64,000 nt of DNA from an uncultured Lachnospiraceae bacterium (GCA_910584685.1 CAJUAO010000014.1:1-64000); one strand, 5' to 3'. Numbered from the stretch's first letter, positions 54,084-62,779 are shown. Translations and numbers: made by a program. The notes: generated by a model from the sequence alone, not told the origin.

Positions 54084-55031
54084 ATGCTCTTCGGCATAAA
54101 AACAACATATATTTTTCGTAGTCTGGCAGATTTTACTGTATTTAACTGTAAAGACAGGTGTTCTCACCTTTTAAAATATGTCCGGAGAGCATTTTTATTT
54201 TCCTCCCGCAAAGGCTCCCTTACGCTTGAGGCTGCCATAGCGCTGCCGTTATATATGTTTTTTCTTATTGCTATATTATACATATTGAATATTCTCCACA
54301 TACAAAATGTATTTCAGGCGGCAATGGAGGAGGCGTCGCGAAAAATAAATTCCTATGCATATGTGGCAGAACAGTTTGAGGAATTAAAGGAGGAGGAAAG
54401 AGCTGCCGTCGGCTCCCAAGACCCGGGCTTTGTTTTAAATCTTGCTAAACATCAGATTAGTAAAATCTCTATAAGAAACAGCTTTTTTACTGAGCAGATA
54501 AAAAATATTGCCGACAGCTCATATATTAAGAACGGCTCTAAGGGAATTATAATATCCCTTAGAGGAAATGATTTATCAGAATATATTGACTTTAATATTT
54601 CATATATGGTACAGCTCCCATTTCTTCCATCCGGCATTTTTTACATTCCCATAACCCAACGCTGTTATTTTAAGCCATTTGTGGGAACGGATATAACTGA
54701 AAAAAAGGGCGGCTACTGCGAATATGTATATATTACAGCCACAGGCTCCGTATACCATACTACTCCATACTGCACATATCTTAACAGATATTATGACGTT
54801 ATTACAGATGAGCAGCTTAATGTCACATGGGATACGGCAGAAGGCTATCATGCCTGTCCTCATTGCGCCTACGACCAGCCTATAGGGCCTGCATCATTCC
54901 TATGCCCCGGTAGAAATGTTTATCATAATCGGACAGACTGTATTTATATTGAAACCTTTGTATATAAGATACCTAAAGACCAAACCGGAATTATGCCTAT
55001 GTGCAGCCGGTGTAAAAAGGGAGTTAAATAA
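54084..55031 (+). CDS. TadE-like pseudopilin with duplicated Cys/His module
   Basis: The TadE-like hydrophobic segment KGSLTLEAAIALPLYMFFLIA (split here as a leader plus Glu-containing helix, about residues 42-62) anchors a 250-residue outer part. The C-terminus carries two copies of a metal-site-like pattern: VYHTTPYCTYL...CPHC and VYHNRTDCIYI...CSRC, resembling the YHxxxCxxL...CxxC motif seen at the end of some nucleases and ComE-type proteins. I choose ATG at 54084 after AAGGAGG. The stop overlaps the peptidase start. Confidence 0.82.
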   Translation: MLFGIKTTYIFRSLADFTVFNCKDRCSHLLKYVRRAFLFSSRKGSLTLEAAIALPLYMFFLIAILYILNILHIQNVFQAAMEEASRKINSYAYVAEQFEELKEEERAAVGSQDPGFVLNLAKHQISKISIRNSFFTEQIKNIADSSYIKNGSKGIIISLRGNDLSEYIDFNISYMVQLPFLPSGIFYIPITQRCYFKPFVGTDITEKKGGYCEYVYITATGSVYHTTPYCTYLNRYYDVITDEQLNVTWDTAEGYHACPHCAYDQPIGPASFLCPGRNVYHNRTDCIYIETFVYKIPKDQTGIMPMCSRCKKGVK

Positions 55032-55501
55032 TGACAGTATTTATATTAACCGGCTTTTATCTCGCTTTATGCTCCTACACAGATATAAAATATAAAAAAA
55101 TAAATGTTTTATTTTCCGCTGTTATGGGATTAATAGGACTTATCAGCTCTATGTATGGCTTATTTGACCTTAATTTTTTTAATTATAAATTCTGTTGTCT
55201 TTCCGAACACTCCTCCTTTTTTTCTCTTGGGGTCAGTCTTTTAATAAGTATATTTATGCTGATTATCTCAATACTGACAAAAGGAGCCCTTGGAGCAGGA
55301 GATTGTATTATGTCGGTCTCCCTAGCGTGCTTTTTGTCTCCATACCACCTTATAGCCGTACTTATATATGGATTCTTTTTCACCGGAATTGCGGCTTTAT
55401 TTCTTCTCTTTGCAAAAAAACATTCCCGCAGGGACACTATTTGTTTTGCCCCGTTTTTGTTAATCAGTCATATATGTTATTTTTTGCTGTATACATTATA
55501 G
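55031..55501 (+). CDS. Prepilin peptidase, TadV/CpaA type (A24)
   Basis: The 156-residue membrane protein has the two catalytic aspartates of the family: one in SYTDIKYKKI (about 17) and one in ALGAGDCIMSVSLA (GxGD, about 88). It lacks the N-methylase half, as usual for Tad peptidases. It should cleave Flp and TadE-like leaders. It lies within the cluster that encodes its substrates. Confidence 0.92.
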   Translation: MTVFILTGFYLALCSYTDIKYKKINVLFSAVMGLIGLISSMYGLFDLNFFNYKFCCLSEHSSFFSLGVSLLISIFMLIISILTKGALGAGDCIMSVSLACFLSPYHLIAVLIYGFFFTGIAALFLLFAKKHSRRDTICFAPFLLISHICYFLLYTL

Positions 55502-55619
55502 CCTAATAAATTCAGCAACCCGTACTTTTATGTAAAGTTATTAACTTGTATTTACTAAAATTTGCCACCTGAATATTTGTTACCACAGCAATCTTTTATA
55601 AAATTTTAAGAAAGGAAAA

Positions 55620-55667
55620 ATGCCGCTGCCATTTATATTTTCCGGCATACCTGCATTATCAACGTAA
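55620..55667 (+). CDS. 15-codon leader peptide ahead of the second TadE-like gene
   Basis: AAGAAAGGAAAA gives a strong ribosome site for ATG at 55620, which encodes MPLPFIFSGIPALST and stops 2 bases before the ATG at 55669. The downstream gene has no ribosome site of its own, so translation is probably coupled through this leader. It may also indicate a misjudged start of the main gene. Confidence 0.4.
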   Translation: MPLPFIFSGIPALST

Positions 55668-55668
55668 T

Positions 55669-56055
55669 ATGAAAACTATTGAAGCCGCATATATTATGCC
55701 TGTTGTTTTTATCATAACTGCAATTTCAATTACAATCTCCTTTAAGCTCCATGACAGAGCCGTATCCTACGCCGTGTCCTATGGAATACTTACTGACCAG
55801 GCAGCCTCACTGGAAAATAAAGAATATAATCCTAAGGCCGGATACACTAAGAGAGAGGTTTCAGATAAAATATCCAAACTTCTTCTGACTTCTGACAAGA
55901 CATCCTTTTCCGTTTGCCTTTCAGGAGATTCGCTATATATTGCAAATAACAGCCGGCAAAACAGCACGCCTGCATTTTTTTCCGGCTTTGAAAGATGCGA
56001 CACTATAAGAAAGGAGAGCATGTTTATTATAAACCTGCTGAAAAATACAGATTAA
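55669..56055 (+). CDS. Second TadE-like pseudopilin
   Basis: The 128-residue product begins MKTIEAAYIMPVVFIITAIS, the Glu-containing TadE-type helix almost without a leader. A 95-residue polar outer part has one Cys pair (CLSGDSLYIA, CDTIRKES). It is likely a minor pseudopilin. No ribosome site precedes the ATG; the leader ORF at 55620 probably drives it. The next gene begins immediately after the stop. Confidence 0.72.
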   Translation: MKTIEAAYIMPVVFIITAISITISFKLHDRAVSYAVSYGILTDQAASLENKEYNPKAGYTKREVSDKISKLLLTSDKTSFSVCLSGDSLYIANNSRQNSTPAFFSGFERCDTIRKESMFIINLLKNTD

Positions 56056-57363
56056 ATGAATACATCATATAAAAAGATTTTAAATAAAAGCAAGCTTATA
56101 TTATCAGATTTTGATACTAATAATTTTTCACAGAGCTATTTGATAAAAATGCTTATAAACAACAATATTTCCGGCTTGCTTCCCACAGAGCTTAATATGG
56201 TAAACTCAAGCCCTGTCATGTCCTATGACATAACGTCAAAGCATTCCGTCATGTCTGTTCTTGAGAATAAAAAGGTAGATTACCCTCTTTTTTCTTCCAT
56301 TATGCAGGGACTTCACAGGCTTTGCTACACCCTTAATAATTTTATGCTTGACAGCTGCTACCTGCTTTTGTCTCCGGAATATATTTTTCTTGACGGAGAG
56401 ATGCAGCAGGCATATTTCTGCTATTGTCCTGTATGCGAGAATAACAATACATATTCCCTTTCGATACAGCTAAGACTTTTTTTGGAATATATTATTTCAA
56501 AAATTAATTATGATGACAGGGATTGTGTGGCTCATATCTATTCCCTTCATCAGAAATGCATAGAGGATAATCTTTGTGTTGACGATTTAATATACACAAA
56601 TGAAATATCAGAAAAAGCTCCTGATAATAATATTAAAGAAGCATCTGCAGGTATTTTAACAGACAATATCAATGCTTTATCTGACAGCGCCTCCTTTGAT
56701 AATGAAACACAGGGCAACTCTTATAATGATATATTTATAAATGATAGTTCTCATTTTAATATATGTGGTTTTCCATCAGGAGTATTTTTTATTATTGTAT
56801 TGCTTGGAATAATATCGCTATTCACAATAATATTAGGAGCTTATATGTATTTTATAAAAAATGCCGTCTCCTCTGCTCTTGCTATATTTATATGTATGTG
56901 CGGACCGGCGATTTTTCTTTTATTCCTGCCTTCTGCTTTAAGAAAACGAAAGGAGAAAGAAAAACCTTTTTCTTCTAAGGATGTCAACCCCGATTTAAAA
57001 AGCCCTTCCGTTCATATTATGCCTATAGGTGAAACAGTTCTTATAAACTCCAACGCAACATTATCAGTACCCCATCTTGTATATAACGGAAATGATTTCA
57101 GCGAAGATATAGAACTTACAACCTTTCCCTTTACTATAGGCAAGCTTTCTGATTCAGCAAATTACATAATGGATAATGCTCTTATAAGCCGGCTCCACGC
57201 CCGATTTTACTTTAAAGAGGAAAGTTATTATGTTGAGGACCTAAACTCATCAAACGGCACATATGTAAACAATAATCCTCTTTCTCCACACACTATGACT
57301 GAAATATACGATGGAGATTACATAACCTTTTCTCATCTTACATATATATTTAAACTGTGCTAA
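56056..57363 (+). CDS. DUF6382 and FHA-domain protein of the Tad cluster
   Basis: The N-terminal 180 residues match the DUF6382 pattern (LLPTELNMVN, YLLLSPEYIFL, AYFCYCPVCEN). A linker and two membrane helices follow (about 242-265 and 272-295), then a C-terminal FHA domain (about 350-435) with phosphothreonine-binding residues in ISRLHARF and LNSSNGTYVNN. FHA domains read Ser/Thr phosphorylation, so this may link the pilus to a kinase. No kinase gene is in the window. It is the last gene of the cluster. Confidence 0.85.
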   Translation: MNTSYKKILNKSKLILSDFDTNNFSQSYLIKMLINNNISGLLPTELNMVNSSPVMSYDITSKHSVMSVLENKKVDYPLFSSIMQGLHRLCYTLNNFMLDSCYLLLSPEYIFLDGEMQQAYFCYCPVCENNNTYSLSIQLRLFLEYIISKINYDDRDCVAHIYSLHQKCIEDNLCVDDLIYTNEISEKAPDNNIKEASAGILTDNINALSDSASFDNETQGNSYNDIFINDSSHFNICGFPSGVFFIIVLLGIISLFTIILGAYMYFIKNAVSSALAIFICMCGPAIFLLFLPSALRKRKEKEKPFSSKDVNPDLKSPSVHIMPIGETVLINSNATLSVPHLVYNGNDFSEDIELTTFPFTIGKLSDSANYIMDNALISRLHARFYFKEESYYVEDLNSSNGTYVNNNPLSPHTMTEIYDGDYITFSHLTYIFKLC

Positions 57364-57425
57364 TGCTTGAAAATCACCTTTTCTAATGCTATACTTATTC
57401 TAAACATATGATTTGGGAGATTTTT

Positions 57426-58442
57426 ATGATAAATAAAAATGCAATAGAGCTTTTAGTTAAAAGGAGATTTAGATACATTGGATGTAATCAGCCAGATATA
57501 GGCATATTTTTTAAACCTGAGGAGCCGGACAATTTAGACGTATGTGTCCTTGCAAATTTTACAGACGGTCATATTTACTCCTCCTGGCAGCTTACAAACA
57601 TCTATAAAGAAATAGAGAGAAAATTTATCTTTAACGGGTATAGAAATATTAACTGTCACTTTATTATATTTACTGACAATATTAACCGTGACAGACTGCT
57701 TATGGAATCTAATTTAAGCCTTTGGTTTGCAGACACCCTTCTTGGCCGTGTTATGATATATGAAAATCAGCCCGAGGATTTTCACTCCATAAAAAATGAA
57801 TTAGAAAAAATAATTTTACCATCCAAAGCAAACACAAAAGGTAATATAAAATTTGTTCCAACTATGACTATTGCGTTAATTATTATTAATGTTATTGTTT
57901 TTATAATAATGGAAGCTTTAGGAGATACAAACAGCTCCTCCTTTATGGAAAAGCACGGCGCCATGTCGTGGAGACTTTTATTTGAGGAGCATGAGGTTTT
58001 CCGGTTAATAACCTGTGTCTTTTTACATTTTGGTATTGAGCATCTTTTCAACAATATGATTACGCTTGCAGTGATAGGAAATGAGGTTGAACATATACTT
58101 GGGCATACAAAATTTATTATAATATATACATTAAGCGGAATTGGCGCCAGTTTTATTTCTGCCCTATACAACATGAACGTAAACCACGAGCTTTACGTTA
58201 TATCTGCCGGGGCCTCAGGCGCTATATTTGGCATACTCGGTTCCCTTCTTGTCACATCCCTTCTTTACCGGAATATAAGGCTCCATATTAATCCTGCAAA
58301 TATTGTAATTATAGCTGTTCTATCAGTGTTAAACGGATATATGAATTACGGAATAGATAATATAGCTCACATTGGCGGATTATTATTTGGAATTATTATT
58401 ACTTTTATTTCTTGCTTATGTACAAAAAGTGTAATAAAATAA
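57426..58442 (+). CDS. Rhomboid intramembrane serine protease
   Basis: The N-terminal cytoplasmic region (about 1-140) precedes 6-7 membrane helices. The catalytic Ser is in AGASGAIFG (GxSG), the His in NIAHIGGLLFG, and the oxyanion helper pattern FLHFGIEHLFNNM lies in helix 2. Rhomboids cut membrane proteins within the bilayer. ATG at 57426 follows GGGAG. It lies 62 bases downstream of the FHA gene and could be co-transcribed with it. Confidence 0.92.
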   Translation: MINKNAIELLVKRRFRYIGCNQPDIGIFFKPEEPDNLDVCVLANFTDGHIYSSWQLTNIYKEIERKFIFNGYRNINCHFIIFTDNINRDRLLMESNLSLWFADTLLGRVMIYENQPEDFHSIKNELEKIILPSKANTKGNIKFVPTMTIALIIINVIVFIIMEALGDTNSSSFMEKHGAMSWRLLFEEHEVFRLITCVFLHFGIEHLFNNMITLAVIGNEVEHILGHTKFIIIYTLSGIGASFISALYNMNVNHELYVISAGASGAIFGILGSLLVTSLLYRNIRLHINPANIVIIAVLSVLNGYMNYGIDNIAHIGGLLFGIIITFISCLCTKSVIK

Positions 58443-58538
58443 TAAGGTACAGCATATACTAATTATTCATGGCGATATATCCGGATATTAAATAAATGAT
58501 GTACCAACACAATTTTTGGGAAAGGGCATAGATTTATT

Positions 58539-59534
58539 ATGAATATTAATATATATTACGGTGGTCGTGGCGTTATAGAAGACCCTACGCTTTCAGTGTT
58601 AAAAAAGATAGAGAGTGTACTTGATGAGCTGCGTGTAAATGTTACAAGATACAATCTCTACGATATGAAAAATTCCATAATGACGCTTCCTCAGACTTTA
58701 AAGGATGCTGACGGAATAATATTAGCTGCCAGCGTTGAGTGGAACGGTATCGGTGGTTATCTGCAGCTTTTTCTTGATGCGTGCTGGTTATACGGCGATA
58801 AATCAAAAATCAGTCAAATATATATGACTCCTGTTGTCATCTCAACAACCTACGGTGAAAAGGAAGGACTTTTGTCCCTTACAAATGCATGGGAGCTTCT
58901 TGGGGGAAAAATATGTCAGGGCTTTTCTGCGTATGTAGAGGATTATATAGACTTTGAAAGCAATGTTTCCTATGGCAGCTATATAGAAAAACGCGCGGAA
59001 AATATTTACCGTACCATATCCCAGCATATAATGACTCTTCCGTCAAGCAGCCTTGCCATTAAGCAAAACCTTATTCACACTTCTTTGGAGCTTACGCCTC
59101 AGGAGGGTGAACAGCTCTCAAAATATGTTTCCGATGATATTTATGTTCAAAAGCAGAAGGAAGATATTGAAGAGCTTGCCTCTTACTTTAAGGGTATCCT
59201 TGGGGAGGATGGCTTTGATTCCGAAACTGAATTTATTAAACCATTTAAATCTCAATTTGTTCCTCAGGATAACTTTTCTGCTTCTTATATGCTTATTATT
59301 GAAGATAAAAAGAAAACTCTTTATATTAAAGTGGAAAATAAGGATTTATATATAAAGTATGAGAAAAACTCTTCCGCTGATATAGTCGCAAAGCTGAGTC
59401 ACGAATGTCTTGATAATATTATACGTGGAAGAATGACATTTCAGCGCGCCTTTATGACAGGCGAAATGACTGCAAAGGGTAATTTTAAAACCCTGCGTAT
59501 GCTTGATCAGGTTTTTGCATTTAACCAGTCCTAA
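58539..59534 (+). CDS. Flavodoxin-like protein fused to an SCP2 domain
   Basis: Residues 1-165 look like an NADPH-dependent FMN reductase/flavodoxin fold (NINIYYGGRGVIEDPTLS, ILAASVEWNGIGGYLQLFLD, TPVVISTTYGEKEG). Residues 230-330 match an SCP2 sterol-carrier-like domain (LYIKYEKNSSADIVAKLSHE, FMTGEMTAKGNFKTLRMLD). The pairing suggests a redox protein with a lipid-like or hydrophobic ligand module; the actual substrate is unknown. GGGAAAGGG precedes the ATG. It is probably monocistronic. Confidence 0.82.
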   Translation: MNINIYYGGRGVIEDPTLSVLKKIESVLDELRVNVTRYNLYDMKNSIMTLPQTLKDADGIILAASVEWNGIGGYLQLFLDACWLYGDKSKISQIYMTPVVISTTYGEKEGLLSLTNAWELLGGKICQGFSAYVEDYIDFESNVSYGSYIEKRAENIYRTISQHIMTLPSSSLAIKQNLIHTSLELTPQEGEQLSKYVSDDIYVQKQKEDIEELASYFKGILGEDGFDSETEFIKPFKSQFVPQDNFSASYMLIIEDKKKTLYIKVENKDLYIKYEKNSSADIVAKLSHECLDNIIRGRMTFQRAFMTGEMTAKGNFKTLRMLDQVFAFNQS

Positions 59535-59564
59535 ATTTTACAAGTCAAAGCTCATTAATAAAAA

Positions 59565-59660
59565 AGTGTCAAGAGTTTAAACTCTTTGTAAAGCCGAGAC
59601 TTGCAAATTTGGCAAAGCCAAACTTGTTGCTTGCATGAAGGACTTTCCTATTATATAAAA
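59565..59660 (+). repeat. Dispersed structured intergenic repeat, copy C
   Basis: Hairpin 1 is AAGAGTTTAAACTCTT, hairpin 2 CAAATTTGGC/GCCAAACTTG, and the distal box is TTTCCTATTATATAAAA. The hairpins differ from copy A by changes on both sides that keep pairing. It fills the spacer before the HIT gene; the distal box could act as its promoter -10. Confidence 0.75.
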
Positions 59661-59679
59661 AAGAAAAGAGGTAATAATA

Positions 59680-60099
59680 ATGATTAAAGATGATTGCATT
59701 TTCTGCAAGATAGCAAACGGTAACATTCCTTCTTATTGTTTATATGAGGATAATTACTTTAAGGTTGTACTTGATATTGAGCCTTCCTCAAAGGGACACG
59801 GACTTATTATTCCTAAAAGCCACGCAGATAATCTTTTTATGCTTGATGAGGAAACTGCCTCAAGGGCTCTTATCATCGCCAAAAAAGTATCTCCTGCCAT
59901 AATGGAGGTTCTCGGCTGCGACGGTATGAATCTTCTTCAGAATAATGGCGAAGCAGCAGGTCAAACCATTAATCATTTTCATATTCATCTTATACCCCGA
60001 TATAAAAATGATTCCGTCGGAATCAAATGGAATAAAAATTCTCTGAGTAAGGAATGGGCTGAAAAGTTTGTCAGCGAAATAAAAGAAAATATAAAATAA
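59680..60099 (+). CDS. HIT-family nucleotide hydrolase
   Basis: The 139-residue Hint-type protein has the N-terminal CIFCKIANGNIPS and the catalytic histidine triad NHFHIHLIPR (HxHxH). Such enzymes hydrolyse phosphoramidates or AMP-lysine. GAGGTAATAATA precedes the ATG. MurG follows after 18 bases, so they may share a transcript. Confidence 0.93.
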   Translation: MIKDDCIFCKIANGNIPSYCLYEDNYFKVVLDIEPSSKGHGLIIPKSHADNLFMLDEETASRALIIAKKVSPAIMEVLGCDGMNLLQNNGEAAGQTINHFHIHLIPRYKNDSVGIKWNKNSLSKEWAEKFVSEIKENIK

Positions 60100-60117
60100 A
60101 ATATAAGGAGAATTATT

Positions 60118-61188
60118 ATGGCAAAAATATTACTAACAGGCGGCGGCACTGCCGGACATGTAACTCCAAATATAGCTCTCCTTCCATCCTTAAGGGAAAT
60201 GGGAATGGAGATAAAATACATAGGCTCATATGACGGTATTGAAAAAAAACTTATTGAAGAACAAGGTATAAGCTATGTGGGAATATCCTCTGGAAAATTC
60301 AGAAGATATATGTCTGCCAAAAACTTTTCTGACCCATTTCGGGTTATAAAGGGATATAAAGAGGCAAAAAAAATTGTCAGAGAATATAATCCGGATGTTT
60401 TATTTTCTAAAGGAGGCTTTGTCAGCGTTCCTGTTGTACTGGCGGCAAAAAAATATAAGGTTCCTGTTATTATACATGAATCGGATATGACTCCCGGTCT
60501 TGCAAATAAAATATCAATACCCTATGCCGCAAAAATATGTCACAATTTTCCTGAAACTAAGGAGCATCTTCCTGAAGGAAAAGCTGTTCTTACCGGCTCG
60601 CCTATAAGAAAGGAGCTTATGTCCGGAAACAGATTAGCCGGTTTAAATATGTGCGGTTTTTCTGCAAATAAGCCTGTTCTTATGGTAATAGGCGGAAGTC
60701 TTGGAGCTGCGGCAGTAAATGAAGCTGTCAGAGGCTCCTTAAATGAGTTATTAAAAAAATATCAGATTGTACATCTATGCGGAAAAGGCAAAATTGATGA
60801 CAGCATAAACGATATAGCCGGCTATAAACAATATGAATATATTAAGGATGAGCTTAAGGATTTGTTTGCCATGTCTGATGTTATTATTTCCCGTGCAGGC
60901 GCAAATGCTATCTGTGAAATTCAGGCGTTAAAAAAGCCAAGCATACTTATTCCTTTATCTGCAAGAGCAAGCCGCGGAGACCAGATTTTAAATGCAAATT
61001 CATTTAAAAGACAGGGCTTTAGTGAAATTATTCAGGAGGAAGACCTTACGGCAGAGCTTCTTATTACTACTGTAGATAAGGTTTATGAAAATAGAAACAA
61101 ATATATTTCTGCCATAGAAGCTTCGCCTTGTGTTAATGCTATTGATATTATTATAGGATTGATTAAGGATATTGTGTCCAAAAAATAG
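60118..61188 (+). CDS. murG: UDP-GlcNAc:lipid I GlcNAc transferase
   Basis: MurG makes lipid II for peptidoglycan synthesis at the cytoplasmic membrane face. The 356-residue GT28 protein has LTGGGTAGHVTPNIAL (G-loop 1), HESDMTPGLANK, MVIGGSLGAAAVNE (G-loop 2) and SRAGANAICEIQALKKPSIL (UDP-GlcNAc site). All are intact. ATAAGGAG precedes the ATG. It stands away from other mur genes, unlike the usual dcw cluster position. Confidence 0.96.
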   Translation: MAKILLTGGGTAGHVTPNIALLPSLREMGMEIKYIGSYDGIEKKLIEEQGISYVGISSGKFRRYMSAKNFSDPFRVIKGYKEAKKIVREYNPDVLFSKGGFVSVPVVLAAKKYKVPVIIHESDMTPGLANKISIPYAAKICHNFPETKEHLPEGKAVLTGSPIRKELMSGNRLAGLNMCGFSANKPVLMVIGGSLGAAAVNEAVRGSLNELLKKYQIVHLCGKGKIDDSINDIAGYKQYEYIKDELKDLFAMSDVIISRAGANAICEIQALKKPSILIPLSARASRGDQILNANSFKRQGFSEIIQEEDLTAELLITTVDKVYENRNKYISAIEASPCVNAIDIIIGLIKDIVSKK

Positions 61189-61193
61189 AAAGA

Positions 61194-61297
61194 AGTACAG
61201 GCAATTTCTTTGGGCAAGAGAGTGTAAATAAAGTCCATAAGATTTGTTACCGATAATTTACACACTTTATTTTATACTCTCAGGCTTTGCCTGTACT
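61194..61297. terminator. Long bidirectional hairpin between murG and DUF4446 gene
   Basis: Outer arms AGTACAGGCAA / TTGCCTGTACT (61194-61204 / 61287-61297) are perfect. Inner arms GAGAGTGTAAATAAAGT / ACTTTATTTTATACTCTC match at 17 of 18 positions. A competing partner ATTTACAC (61256-61263) can also pair with GTGTAAAT. It separates convergent genes. Confidence 0.65.
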
Positions 61298-61339
61298 CCT
61301 CCGGCTTTTATATTCTTGCTTGGTTTATTTATATTTCAA

Positions 61340-61849
61340 TTACACTTCCATCGCCTTTTTCAATGCTTCCTTTTCTTCTGTTCCCAATGGAATATATGAT
61401 TCTCCATTTATTATTTCCTTTATATATGTATAACATCCCTCTCTGCTATGCATTGCATTAATTATAAATCCCGAGTTCTCCTTGTTAAGCATAGCCAGCG
61501 AAAAACTAAGCTTTCCTCCCATCTCATTAAATGCATCATACTTTACTATACCTACCTTCTGTACGCTAATCTTTAAATTATTAAATATATCTTCAATTTC
61601 AACAGTTTTTTTCTTATTTTCCTCAATAAGCTTATCAACCTGTGAAAATCTTTTTGCCACTGCATCCTCTAAGGACTTACCATCCTTACCTGTCATAAAT
61701 CTCCTATATTTATCATTTAGCTTTGAAAGCTTAACCAGACAAATAATTGAAATAATTATGGCAGCGATAACAACTAAAAGCAAACCTATAATTATATACG
61801 CCGGGTCTATATTTCCTAATCCGATTTTATCTAATAAACTACTACTCAT
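61340..61849 (-). CDS. DUF4446-family membrane protein
   Basis: The 169-residue protein has an N-terminal membrane helix (IIIGLLLVVIAAIIISIICLV, shown here as residues about 20-40), a coiled coil and a C-terminal DUF4446 domain (VGIVKYDAFNEMGGKLSFSL, GFIINAMHSREGCYTYIKEI). Function is unknown. In Clostridia this family usually sits beside parB, as here, 18 bases downstream of it. It is the last gene of the par operon. Confidence 0.85.
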   Translation of the reverse strand: MSSSLLDKIGLGNIDPAYIIIGLLLVVIAAIIISIICLVKLSKLNDKYRRFMTGKDGKSLEDAVAKRFSQVDKLIEENKKKTVEIEDIFNNLKISVQKVGIVKYDAFNEMGGKLSFSLAMLNKENSGFIINAMHSREGCYTYIKEIINGESYIPLGTEEKEALKKAMEV

Positions 61850-61867
61850 TCTTTTTCCTTTCCGTTC

Positions 61868-62779
61868 TTACCTTATTTTTTCCATAAGTTCAACTATTCT
61901 CTCCAGCTCTGCTACGGAGTAATATTCAATTTCAATTTTACCCTTATCCTTACCCCTTCTATTTATTGAAACCTTTGAACCTACTATTGTCTTTATTTTA
62001 TCTTCAAGATTTGTATAAATTAAATCGTCATTGTATTTTTCTTTTTCCTTTTTTGGCTTTGGATTGACTACCGCCTTTACCAGCTTTTCCGTTTCTCTGA
62101 CGCTAAGCTTTTCATCAAATATCCGATTGGCCAATAAAATCTGCTTATCCTTATCTTCTATTGCAAGAAGTGTTCTTGCATGACCGCTTGTAATCATTTC
62201 GTCAATAACCATCTGCTGAACTTCGTCTGCAAGCTTTAAAAGTCTCATTGAGTTTGTAATGGCTGTTCTGCTCTTACTTACTTTTTCTGCTATTTCATCC
62301 TGCTTAAGATTGTATTCCTGTAAAAGCCTCCTATATGCCTGTGCCTCCTCTATAGGATTCAAATCCTCCCTCTGGATATTTTCAATAAGAGCAATTTCCA
62401 TTATCTCCTCGTCAGAGTAATCCTTAATAATAACGGGAACCTCTTTTATTCCTGCCATTTTAGCTGCTCTCCATCTTCTTTCTCCGGCAATAATCTTATA
62501 ATACTTGTCCTTTTTCTGTACCACCAACGGTTGGATAATTCCAAACTGTTTTATACTATCAGCAAGCTCCATCAACGCATCTTCATTAAAATCACTTCTT
62601 GGCTGTTCCTTATTAGGCTCTATATCTACCAGCTTCACCATAGTTTCAGCTTTCTTTTCTACTATTTTCTCTACTACTCTTTCTACTATTTTTGGCTCTG
62701 ATTTTGTTTCTTCTATGTCGTCTCCCCCTGGAATAAGATTATTTAAACCGTTACCCAGACCTCTCTTTTTTACTGCCAT
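61868..62779 (-). CDS. parB: Chromosome-partitioning protein ParB (Spo0J)
   Basis: The CTPase and parS-binding protein of the chromosome partition system. The N-terminal domain has QPRSDF, the CTP-binding KIIAGERRWRAAKMAG (GERR box) and NIQREDLNPIEEA. The helix-turn-helix is DEIAEKVSKSRTAITNSMRLLK and the C-terminal dimerisation part ends VELMEKIR. The 303-residue length is normal. Two parS palindromes lie just upstream of the operon. AAGGAG precedes the start. Confidence 0.96.
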   Translation of the reverse strand: MAVKKRGLGNGLNNLIPGGDDIEETKSEPKIVERVVEKIVEKKAETMVKLVDIEPNKEQPRSDFNEDALMELADSIKQFGIIQPLVVQKKDKYYKIIAGERRWRAAKMAGIKEVPVIIKDYSDEEIMEIALIENIQREDLNPIEEAQAYRRLLQEYNLKQDEIAEKVSKSRTAITNSMRLLKLADEVQQMVIDEMITSGHARTLLAIEDKDKQILLANRIFDEKLSVRETEKLVKAVVNPKPKKEKEKYNDDLIYTNLEDKIKTIVGSKVSINRRGKDKGKIEIEYYSVAELERIVELMEKIR

